NCBI GenBank assembly: GCA_963920765.1
Contig: OY987250.1
Span: 11,772,409-11,836,408, forward strand
DNA from: Ulota crispa
Lineage: Eukaryota > Streptophyta > Bryopsida > Orthotrichales > Orthotrichaceae
Length of the DNA stretch: 64,000 bases
Reading direction: 5' to 3'
Positions 48,593 through 58,377 of this stretch are shown here, piece by piece; the stretch's first letter is position 1; every line of letters begins with the position of its first letter. The notes beneath the pieces are model-generated. The model was given only the letters and a program-made list of their open reading frames with translations, was not told the origin of the DNA and did no database searches. Made by a program: the position numbers and the translations under genes.

Positions 48593-49343
48593 CCCCTAAA
48601 CGTCGAGGAGGACGAAAAACGTCCTCCAGCTTTGAAAAAAGATAAATGTGATTTAAGAAAAAGTTGTTTTTCATCTGATTCTTTTTCAGAAGTGACCATA
48701 AACACATGGTCCATCATGGAAGACAAAAAATTACCTCTTGAGATGCATTCATTTTTTTTTGTACCTCAAATTGTGATAAAATATAAAAACATGGTGTTAG
48801 CTCCCAAGCTGCCCTTCTTGCAATTTTCATGAGGGCACCATGCACTGTTGACTTTTCCAACTTTTTGAAGCAATGCTATTGGTACCCATGTGGAAAACAC
48901 TGTAGACTGCTACAAGCAGGGCAAGCCACAGTGATCCATCTGTCTTTTAAGGGCTAAGTATGGGCTTTGATTTTCATTTTGGCAAGGAAATGTGCTCCAT
49001 AAAGGACGGATGGATCACCGTGGCTTGCCTTGCTTGTAGCACTCTACAGTGTTTTCCACATGGGTACTAGTAGTATTGCTTCAAAAAGTTGGAAAAGTCA
49101 ATAGTGCATGGTGCCCTCATGAAAATTGCAAGAAGGGCCGCTCGGGAGCTAATACTATGTATCACAATTTGGGTTACAAAATAAAATGAATGTATCTCAA
49201 GAGGTGAATTTTTGCCTTCGATGATGCACTACGCTTTTATGATCACTTTTGAAAAAAAATAGATCAAAATTGATCTTTTTTGGGGATACAAAGTTTTTTT
49301 TTGGAGGCAATGGACGTTTTTCGTCCATGCCAACGTTTAGAGG
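48593..49343. mobile_element. TTAA-flanked tail-to-tail dimer (751 bp)
   Basis: The left half (48593-48953) is collinear with the single MITE 27620-27980; the right half is an inverted copy of it. The outer ends CCCCTAAACGTCG and CAACGTTTAGAGG face TTAA at 48589-48592 and 49344-49347. A CTAA at the junction (48954-48957) may be the changed inner target. Two inverted insertions side by side, or a dimer moved as one unit, would both fit. Confidence 0.75.
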
Positions 49344-49347
49344 TTAA

Positions 49348-49587
49348 CCCCTGAGCGCCCAAGGGGCCAAAATATGGCCTCTTGGTTTTGAAAAAATTCC
49401 TTGTTGGACAATTATAATCTTTTCAATGGTACGGTGAAAGGACGTGTCCTTTTCCTTGGAGCTCCGAGCCTATGTTCACTACCAATTGGTACAGTCAATT
49501 TTTGTAGATCTTTTTTAGGTGATAGTTTGATTGGAATGAGTTCCAAAGGGTTTGAATTTGAGTGAACTTGTGCTGGGCGCTCAGGGG
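49348..49587. mobile_element. TTAA-flanked MITE (240 bp)
   Basis: The ends CCCCTGAGCGCCC and GGGCGCTCAGGGG are perfect inverted copies, with TTAA at 49344-49347 (shared with the previous element) and 49588-49591. The sharp ends suggest a young insertion. Confidence 0.8.
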
Positions 49588-49718
49588 TTAAGCATGTGCT
49601 CATCAATAGTGCAATGCACATGGACTAACGGAGTGCTGGAGCTTGCTTCATCAAATGGAAGTCCTCCTCGTCTTCGGGAGCAAGCTCGCAAGGTGTAAAA
49701 CAGTGCTTTCTTAAGTTA

Positions 49719-50476
49719 AGGTAGCAGCATCCACAAGCATTGCGTCCCCATGCCCATCACCTGATAGTGGCAAGGCTAATCAATAAAGAAACAAATGGTT
49801 GTGGGTGACTGAGTGATGGTTATGGGTGATGAAGTGATGGTTGTGGGTGACTAGCATGAGATTTTGAGTACCCATCTCACTATTTAACCCCTAACCGTCC
49901 AAGAGGACAAAAAATGTCCTTTTAGTGCCGAAAACACACCCCGAGGGTGGAAATTTGTTTTTTTTCAAATTTCTTTTCTTGAAAGTGGTCAAAGAGATGT
50001 GCCACATCACTAAATGCCAAAAGTAGCTTCTTTCAATGCCTCCATATTTTTTAAAACACCAATTTGTAAAGAGATGTACAAGGTCCTTGCTGCCCTTTTT
50101 GTGAGGGCAAGATACACTATTGACTTTTCCTTCTTTTGAGGAGAATATTATCTCTTTTGGACACATGCCACAGGCTGTTCGCTGCCCATGAATAGTGCAC
50201 ACTCTCTTGGGTCTGAGCCACGGGTTCAAAGTCAGCCCTTTAAGGGTTAAGAACCAACAAGCCTTGTGATTAACATCTCTTACACATGGTTCTTACAATT
50301 TCAATAATTTTGGAGTTTGAAAAATCTTTGTGAACAAATACTTGCAGTTGAAATCTTGAAATTGATACCAATATTTGTGGTTTCCATTTCCTAACTTACA
50401 GTATTTTTTTCAAAGTCAGCCAATTATTTTACCTACTCCAAAACCCTTATTTCCACGCTTATGGGTGCGCCTACCT
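49719..50476. mobile_element. TA-flanked AGGTAG MITE split by a TTAA element
   Basis: The left end AGGTAGCAGCATCCAC and right end (ATGGGTGCGCCTACCT) are imperfect inverted copies flanked by TA (49717-49718 and 50477-50478). The TTAA element 49888-50246 sits inside; without it about 395 bp remain. Interior words such as GTGATGGTTATGGGTGA recall the element 26574-26878. Confidence 0.6.
49888..50246 (+). mobile_element. TTAA-flanked MITE nested in the AGGTAG element (359 bp)
   Basis: The ends CCCCTAACCGTCC and CCCTTTAAGGG lie next to TTAA (49884-49887 and 50247-50250). Length and order of words resemble 27620-27980. The 112-codon minus frame inside has no recognised domain. Confidence 0.65.
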
Positions 50477-50478
50477 TA

Positions 50479-52072
50479 CCTTGCCATCCTCGGCTCACTC
50501 ACGGTGCATTTCAGGTTTTGCAGAGGATTCGCCGTGGCCGGCCGGCTACGCTCGACGAGTTTCATCCCCTGGAGGCGCCTCCTCCGCACACGCCTGCACC
50601 GGATGTAACTTAGCCCGCCGTTCGACGAGAACACGCGAATTTTTACTTCTGCCTCACTGCTCCTGGGGTTATCAATCCCTAGGTTATCCTGTTCGTGCGC
50701 TTGATTGTTGAGTAGTAGTGTCGTCGTCATCGTCGAGCTCAGCCAGTGTGCCGTCATCGGCGTGCGGCTGTTGGTGACGATGGAGTGAGAGCTGAAGTGA
50801 TGGAGATGGAAAAACGGCGTGCTGTCCAGGGTAGAGTGTGCACGATCGGACCGCGGTAGGGAATGCTGATCGTTGTGCAGCTTTTGGAGTGGAGGATGCG
50901 CTATGGTTTGCCTTGGTTGGAGGCAAGGAGGGATGAAGAGGAAGTTCAGCTCACAGAGGAGGAAGATATGGAGCGGAAGGTAGAGAAAGGAGCATAGGTG
51001 TACAAAGGAGAGAATATGAGTGATCTTGTGCAGTTTCTGAAGATTTGGATGCTGCCCTGAGTTCTGTTCTTTACGTGTGCATGCAGCCTGGAGTTTATAA
51101 AAAATGAGAGGTAGCAGCAGCAGCTTCAATGCTGGTCCTTGGTAGTGGCATTAATTCGGACAGATTTCGAATCGAAATGTGTTGGAAGTCTTCAACCTAA
51201 TCAAGAAGTTTGAGGTGGATGAGGTGCTATGGCTTGACCACTCCTTGCTTGTCTGAAGTCTTCATGATAGAAGAGGAGTCACCGAAACACGTTTCTAGGT
51301 TTAGCCCGAGAGCTTACTGTCTAGTTTGGAGTACAAGGGATGGAGAACCTAGAGCAGGACCTGCGTCTATGTGTTTTTGAGTTGTGATCACGAAGTGAAT
51401 TGGACAGTTGTGGTGTATAGTGGCAGGTTAGGAGCTGAGATATCTATCTGAAATCGATAGCTGATGAGGTTGAAGCGCCATTTTTTGGGGGAACACCTGA
51501 ATGTTTGGACTATGGCTCTGTGCTATTGATGAATAGGGCTTCTGAAGGAGGTGACATTGGAGTCCTTCTACCTCTTCTCAGGTTGAGTCTTCGTACCGTT
51601 TTCTTATGGCAATTGTTCTTGCTCGATGTTAATTAACGCATAGTGATAAATTTTATGCACCTGAGGGATGCAACAAGTCATTATATAGCACTTTTCTATA
51701 TTTTCTTCTGTTTCGCACATTTTCATAATTATGTGCTGGTTTGTAATTATTCACTGGAAGTGATGCTCGGTCATAATTGACTTGACGTGTGTACTTTCTA
51801 TAGAGATTGTAATTGCATAATGTGAACACCATGTTGATAAGGCTGTAAAGGTGTTTGCTTGTGACCCCTCGTATTACTATCTGCTTGCAATCTTCGGAAG
51901 ATATGCGATGATCGTTTGTTTTTTCTCTTGTTCGTCCTTTTGGCAGTTCTATCTGTTAGAGCTTTCAATATTCGTGGAGTTAGCATGCTGCTCAGTTTGT
52001 TTATTTACTTTCTACACCGATCTAGGAGCGACATGAATTCGTCTGACATGACATGATTTATGAATGATGCAG
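50479..52072 (+). promoter_or_regulatory. Promoter and long 5' leader of the At1g76660-like gene
   Basis: GC content rises sharply at about 50480. The stretch to 51581 is likely transcribed leader, followed by an intron 51582-52072 (GTTGAG...TGATGCAG) whose acceptor directly precedes the start codon. Read in phase with exon 2, the leader exon has a stop about 30 nt before its end and no ATG after it, so it cannot extend the protein. The transcription start was not fixed. Several short upstream ATG frames could dampen translation. Confidence 0.4.
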
Positions 52073-54426
52073 ATGGCACGAGGTGGTTGCTGTTGGAGTG
52101 GTCTTGGTTCGCTATCTCGCAAGAATAAAAAGAGAATATCTCCAGCTATACAGATCACACAGCCGACTGATCCCCAGGGCCAATTTGCTTTCCTGCTTGC
52201 ACCTCCTTCGTCTCCAGCCTCTCACCAAAATTCTATGGTGCCATCCTCTGCTCAGTCACCCTACTATCCTCCGACATGTCCAGTTCCTCCGGGCGGCGGC
52301 TCCAGAATTCCATTAGAAACACAATCCAACATGTTCACTGTGGGTCCTTATGCACATGAAACGGCACTTGTCTCTCCTCCAGTTTTTTCCACGTTCACGA
52401 CTGCCCCCTCAACAGCTCCTTTCACACCTCCACCAGAGCTCGCAGCTCAATTTACTACGCCTTCCTCTCCTGATGTTCCCTTCGCAAAGGTACTTGGGGC
52501 GTCTTTCTCTGAGCAAAGATCTGGGAAACGGGAACCGGAGCCCCCGTACTCCGCTTATCCGTTCGCCTCCCCGGATTACTATCAGCAACATCAAAATCAG
52601 CAGGAGGATTTGCAGGTTGCGTACCAGCTGTATCCAGGAAGCCCCCTTGGTCGTTTGATTTCTCCTGCCGGTACAACGGGTGCGTCAACACCTTTTGGTG
52701 GAGGAGGTACCACCGGCACTACGACTCCCCATCCAGAATCTGACAATCCTACACCGCTCACCGTCCTTCCAGCCGTGGTAAGCATACTTCCAAACCTTGA
52801 GCACCAGGTGGCTGAAGGGCTTCACCAGCGGAGTATTCTGGACTCCCAATGCGGTCCAGGGGAGCCTTTGAGTGACAGCTACAGAGAGCGAAATGGAAGC
52901 TTTGACGGTAATGCGCGGTTCATGGGAGCCATGTTACACGAACGTGATGGATTTGATTCAAATTCAAACTCATATGGGCATGACCGGTACAGTGGAAGTT
53001 TACGTGGCCTCAATGAGGTTTTGGAGGGTCGGAACAGGTATTTAAAGTCAAAGCAGGACCAGCAATCACGACACACTCCTGGAGATTCACGAGAAGAGCT
53101 GGAAGACGATATTCGAGAGGATGATTTACTTGAGCTTCCGATGCTGTCGGGCACTGAGGGCTCTCAGTGCGATTCCAGGCCCTCAAGGTCACCAAGTGGT
53201 AGTAGCAGATTTCAGAGCAAGGTTGGGAGTAGGGCAGGGAGTAAGGTAGGGAGCAGGGCAGGGAGCAAGGTAGGGAGCAGGGCAGGGAGTAAGGCAGGGA
53301 GCAAGGGAGGAAGCAAGACTGGGTCTGACGCTTTGAAAGAGTGGGACCACAATGAAGAGAATTTACTTGAATATGCATTAAGTTTGCTGGAAGGATCCAA
53401 CGGAAACAAACCTGGGACTATCGGTTGGGCGCCTTTGGATACCTCACTTTCACGGGTCTCTGAAGCTTCTTCACATTCCTTTTCTGGTCTGGAAAGTTTT
53501 ACTGAAGAGAGTAGGGCGAGTTCTTTGAGGGTGAACTCTTTGCACAGAGATGACCAGATTGACCAGACGCCGAGCACCGATGTGTCCCAGAATCCAGAAG
53601 CTGCGGGAGCAAGAGAGGTGACTAATGAAACGCACAGACCGGCTGAACATAGGGACAGAGATCCTGGTAGGGGACCTCTTATCGCCTGCAGCTGAAAATG
53701 ATATCTATTTCTCTAGCTTTCTTTTCTTTAGTCTTCTAGCGTCTTCCTATCTTGTTCAAGGCACCTTTTTATATTTACAGTGTAAGATACCCAGAGTTGT
53801 GGTTATGATTTTTGCAGGTCAAATGCCGTACGCAGATTGCTGTTCGAGATGCGAGTCGCTTGTCTCTCAATGTGAGCAGCTATCACTAGCATTGAAGGAG
53901 GCAGAAAGAAGACAACTGGAGAAAGAGCAGCTTGCGGAGGAACGAGAACAGCAAATACGGCACCTTACACAGCTGCTGCAGTCGGGGGTATGCACGCATC
54001 TTGGATTGGACACTTATTTTTCACGTGTCTTAGTGCCTCGGGCACCAAATTAATCTGTTGAATTAGGTTTCGACTAGGTACATCATATCTTATCTCTATT
54101 TGAAGTTCGCCATGAGAGATCAACAGATAGTTTAATTCGACACGTGGTTTTATGCGTAACATTGGTATCTGGAAGTTATCATTGATTGCGTCTAGACAAA
54201 AGATTACCTGGAAACGTGCTATTCATAGGATCAGTCCATGTTGATGAGGAAAGAGTTACAGACCAGGTTGGTAGATCATGTAGTTTGTTCGTCTCATGTT
54301 TTGTACAATTTGTTAATCTATGATCTGCTTATTCTGACTTGCCAGGGCTTAAAGAAATTTGTGGGAGACTTTTCAAGGTCTGGCAATCAAGTGGGCAAGG
54401 ACATCAAGGTCAATGATCCATTGTGA
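52073..54426 (+). CDS. Hydroxyproline-rich-type protein, At1g76660 family
   Basis: Exons: 52073-53666, 53818-53987, 54346-54426; 614 residues. The N-terminal part carries blocks typical of Arabidopsis At1g76660/At5g52430-like proteins: GGCCWSG and KKRISPA, LLAPPSSPASHQNS, SSAQSP, VGPYAHETALVSPPVF, TAPSTAPFTPPPELA, TTPSSPDVPFAK, and YQLYPGSPLGRLISP. Their function is not established. The middle is disordered and Ser/Gly-rich with an SKVGSRAG-type repeat at about residues 380-420. Exons 3 and 4 add a Cys pair (ADCCSRCESL) and a charged coiled coil (EAERRQLEKEQLAEEREQQI). Splice phases join D-P-G-Q-M without a break. The start was chosen because an acceptor directly precedes it; ATG at 52064 would be intronic. 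No signal peptide, so the old name hydroxyproline-rich glycoprotein need not mean secreted. Confidence 0.8.
53211..53325 (+). repeat. In-frame GS/KAGS coding minisatellite
   Basis: Units of 12 and 24 bp around GGGAGCAGGGCAGGGAGCAA are repeated about eight times, coding S-K/R-V/A-G. The length is in frame and basic, so copy number can change without breaking the gene. Confidence 0.85.
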
Positions 54427-55267
54427 TGGTAATGATTCTTTCTTAGCTAATTAGCCCTTTAAAGCATAGATATTACATGCAAAGTAATAACCAGGACCGG
54501 CGGTCGTTTCTGGGTAGGAGTGGGGTAGTTCATTATAGTCCATGGACTTACTGGGCAACTTCAGTGCTCAAGTCACCTCGCTTCGCTAGATATTCCACCG
54601 TTTAATTTCTAAGCAATATTTGAAGCTAGTCTTATCTGCGAATATGAATTCATGTTATCATATTTTCGTTATGCAGAATTACTAATTAGATAGGCTAAAT
54701 CGACACTGCAACCTATTGTTTTTTCGTCTTTGGTTGTAAAATTCGTTCAGCCTTATAGCAGGAATATCTGAGCTGGGCAGTTTCATTCCGTCTCGTTGCC
54801 ACAAAAGGGACTTTTCGCATTTCTTCAAGGTTTAGTGAGCGCTAAATCTCGTTTCTAGCTCTCAGGTGCGGTAATTGGAGAACCCTGCTATCATTTTTTA
54901 GTTCAGTGGCATGAAGTTTCATGCCCAATGTGGCTTTTGTGTAGAACTCATATATGACATGAACATATTGGCTTGTTGAGGTCCTTAGAGAACTAGGTCT
55001 CTTGTACGGTGCTTTGAATCTCGTTTCTATGACCTAGAAATGGTTATATGCATAATCTGTGAAACTGCTATTGTTTATTTCTGTTTGAGAGGGGCATGGT
55101 CCTTCGTAGTCTTTACAGACTCTGGGTATCCGTCAAGCCGTACATTGATGAGTTCTGAGCAGCCACAAAATACCATGCAAATTTTCAAAAATTTGTACCT
55201 GGGTATTTGTACCCTACAGAGTTGAGATGCGAGGCAGTAGCAGGAGTATCTGTTCGAATCAGTTCAA
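54427..55267. other. 3' flank of the At1g76660-like gene
   Basis: Moderate GC, no further convincing exon. It may include the 3' untranslated region. The 61-codon frame at 55040-55225 has no motif. Confidence 0.4.
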
Positions 55268-56317
55268 CCCTTGAAGGACCGCTCTACACAGTAAATACGC
55301 TGCCGTATTACTGGCATTTGCTACCAATAAAAAGGTTTAATTTGGGATCTTGACAAGCTCACTAGAACCGCATTGATCTATATTCTAACTTCTTTGTTGA
55401 TTTCAAATGTAGTAAATGTGTGAATGCATCTATATATAATAGAATACACTTCAAAAGTGTCGTCGGTGGTAGTCCTTGACAATTTTGTAACTAACGACAA
55501 CAAATTTGTAACCAAATTATAAGGATGTGAGTGCATGGCATTTTGTAAACAAATTGTGGGGATGTGAGTGCATGGGTTTTGTAACTGAATTATGGGGATG
55601 GGGGGCATGGAGATGGGGGGCATGCATGGACATTAAGGGCATAGGCATGGGGTGCATTATAAATTTAAGGTTTTTTATAAGGGGATTGATATGTCTACCA
55701 TACCCTTTCAAGTATTGTACCACATCCCAGAGTAAATTTTAGATTTCTACTATCAAATAGTTGAATTTGAGAATTTGGAATTCAGATTTGCACTTAGAGA
55801 CCTTGCGTTTGTCTAGAACCATAAAAAGAAGGTTGTAATTGAACAACACCCAATGAAAAAGCTTAGCTCGGGGTAAAAGTGTTACTTTTACTTTTGTTTA
55901 TAAAAAAGATAAGCTTTTTCATTGGGTGTTGTTCAATTAGAACCTTTTTATGATTCTAAACTAAATCACGGTCTTTAAGTCCAAATCTAAATTCCAAATT
56001 CTCAAATTCAACTATTTGATGGTAGAAATCTAAAATTTACCCCAGGGGTGTAGTACAATACTTGAAAGGGTGTGGTAGACATATCAATCCCCTTTTTATA
56101 ATATTGGGTGTCTCTATGTTTCTCAAAATTTGAAATTCAAGTACAAAAAAGGGAGAAGCAAAGGTAGGGAAAGGACAATGTGTGTGGAGGTCCATTTCTT
56201 TGAAACCATACATCATCCCATCGATGCAACGAGTGTGGAGGACTTTTCCAAATACAAGAAAATATTGAATACTGTATTGGCTACCAAGGCCGCAAAGGGC
56301 TCTCGGTCCTTTAAGGG
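55268..56317. mobile_element. TTAA-type MITE, copy C, interrupted
   Basis: The left part (about 55268-55440) and right part (about 56220-56317) match the two halves of the 226-bp element at 517-742 and 57397-57623. The outer ends are CCCTTGAAGGACCG after a changed TTCAA, and GGTCCTTTAAGGG before TTAA (56318-56321). About 780 bp are inserted in the middle, including the foldback 55681-56092. Confidence 0.65.
55681..56092. mobile_element. Mutator-like foldback element (412 bp)
   Basis: The ends GGGGATTGATATGTCTACC and its complement are flanked by a perfect 9-bp duplication TTTTTATAA (55672-55680 and 56093-56101). The two arms are inverted copies around a short centre near 55865-55910. The centre (CCAATG-AAAAGCTT words and the flanking AATTTGG words) resembles that of 2731-3970, so the two are relatives with different tips. 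Confidence 0.85.
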
Positions 56318-56350
56318 TTAACCCTTGGCACTCAAGCCCTTTAAAAAAAA

Positions 56351-56854
56351 GGGAAAATATCAAAAATGCCCCTCAGTTCTTTCAAAATATCAAATATACT
56401 TTTGTATTATCTGAAATATCAAAATACCCCTACTTTTGTGTCAAAATATCAATTATACCCTTACTTGTCTTTGAAAACATCTAATATCTTTACTATTTTG
56501 TACTTCTTGAGAATAAATTTTGTAAATATTGGGATGCCAATGAAAATTACAAAAGCTAGATGCAAATTGCCTATAAGTCAAATCTTGGAGGCGAGTTTAA
56601 TATAGGGTTTTTGCATTTAAGTTTATTGTGGCCATATCTTGACTAATCTTTCTCACTGCCTTTGGTGCAAATGCGACTTACAAAAATTTCAATAAAATGG
56701 CATAACAAAATTAAGAATATTAGTTGTTTTTGAAGATAACTTGGGATATAATTGATATTTTGATACAAAACCAGGAGTGTTTTTGATATTTCAATTAATA
56801 TCGGGCTATATTTGATATTTTGAAAAAATGGAGGGGCATTTTTGATATTTTCCC
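56351..56854. mobile_element. Mutator-like foldback element (504 bp)
   Basis: The ends GGGAAAATATCAAAAATG and CATTTTTGATATTTTCCC are flanked by a 10-bp duplication TTAAAAAAAA (56341-56350 and 56855-56864); A-richness makes the exact length uncertain. ATATCAAAAATACCCC-like words recur in the arms. The same tips occur on the larger element 2731-3970. Confidence 0.8.
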
Positions 56855-57396
56855 TTAAAAAAAATTGGATATTTCTGTTTTCACCTTTGCAGAAATTTGT
56901 TGTTTGATTTTATTTCATCAACTCGGTCATTAGAGAAGGTTGCTTTTTAAAGATTTGAGTAGAACTTTGGATTAATTAGAGTTCTAAACAAAGTATTACC
57001 CCGAGTGCTCTATTTATCATCCAGAGTAGACTTTAGTGATGCTTTTGGGTTAAGGATACTAGGTGTTGAGATTTTGGAGCTTGGCAAGTCCTATTAGTAT
57101 TGTTATTAGCAGTTGGCGCTTGCTACGCATTGGTCATTAGAATTATATTAGGATTTTTATATGTTATATAGAATGCAAAGTAAAAATTTCAGTCTTCATA
57201 TGTAGTAATATCACATAGATTGGAGATGTGATATTCCAAATATCACTGTGATTTTACTACTACTGTATAATTATTATTATTATTACCATCAACATTAGAG
57301 CTAAAATTGTAATAGTTCTACTTGATTTTTTTGCATTCCTATCCTCAAATTTTTGGTTCCAAAATTTGTGAATTGGAGAGGAAAAGGCCCCATTAA

Positions 57397-57623
57397 CCCT
57401 TGAACAATAGGAAGGCCCTTTACGGCCAGGACAATACAGCATATTTTTTTAGTATTTGGAATGGATCCACACCTCTATTACACTTAAAGACCAACAAAGA
57501 AGTTGGAGAATAGATCAATGCAATTCTAATGAGCTACTTGAGATCCCAAATTAAAATTTCTTATTGGTAGTAAATGACAATTATATGTCAATGCATTCAC
57601 TATTCCCTATGGTCGTTTAAGGG
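57397..57623. mobile_element. TTAA-flanked MITE, copy B (227 bp)
   Basis: Reverse-complement sister of 517-742. The ends CCCTTGAACAATAGG and GGTCGTTTAAGGG lie next to TTAA (57393-57396 and 57624-57627). Confidence 0.75.
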
Positions 57624-57746
57624 TTAAATTCATAGTTCAAATGGTTGCAAGTTTTGATGCTTCAACTCCTAACTTATGGTGGTCCTAATCTCCAACATGG
57701 AATTCATTAATTGTTAGTAATAAATATACATACACACATGCACATA

Positions 57747-57796
57747 CATATACATGTATACGTATGCATATACATGTATACGTATGCATATACATA
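57747..57796. repeat. ATAC-rich alternating repeat
   Basis: A 20-bp unit TACATGTATACGTATGCATA occurs twice in tandem within a run of alternating purine-pyrimidine words. Confidence 0.8.
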
Positions 57797-57981
57797 GGGA
57801 ATTACAACAGCAAAATTCAAAATTGCTAAAGCCACACCCTAAGGTGTGCTTTTGCTTTGAGCATGAAATTTAAGAAGTTAATGTTGATTAATTTGATTTG
57901 GACTAAAGATTTATTTCATCTTTATTATTGTGAGACTATATCCACAAAATTTGAAGGTGTTTGAATTTGTAATTGAAAGTA

Positions 57982-58375
57982 AGGTAGTCGGCTCTAATTG
58001 CGATGCTCACATTTAAAGTGATCCATAGCCCATCCAAGAATGGATTTGAGATGGTTCTTGAATGGACCCTTCTTAGTCTTAAAAGAGGAGTATTTTATTA
58101 GAAGAGCCAATCATACTCCTCTATTCACTTGATCTCTTCACAAGTTGCAAAGGGATGCTTTATGGGAGACATAGGGTCACAGATAGGTGCCTACTACAAA
58201 AAACTTTGAAAATTCATCAACAATTCAATAATGCTTCAAAAAATATGGAAAAAATTGGGTTACATTTAGCATCCATTTCTCTTTGATAGAAAATTAGGCA
58301 GAAAATCTTCACATCTTGAAAAGCACATGAAAATCTAGAATAGCCCTTAAAGTGACGGTTTTAGAGCGACTACCT
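57982..58375. mobile_element. TA-flanked AGGTAG MITE (394 bp)
   Basis: The left end AGGTAGTCGGCTCTAATTG and right end (TTTTAGAGCGACTACCT) are imperfect inverted copies with TA on each side (57980-57981 and 58376-58377). The left end shares CTCTAATTGCG with the element 28217-28534. Confidence 0.7.
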
Positions 58376-58377
58376 TA

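Noticed and set aside
50476-51129. 217-codon minus-strand open frame opposite the leader of the At1g76660-like gene
   Set aside because: It lies in a GC-rich leader where stops are rare on both strands and has no recognisable domain. A Leu-rich start alone does not make it a secreted protein.
55249-55262. tRNA-like T-loop word GTTCGAATC
   Set aside because: No D arm, anticodon arm or acceptor stem can be drawn around it.
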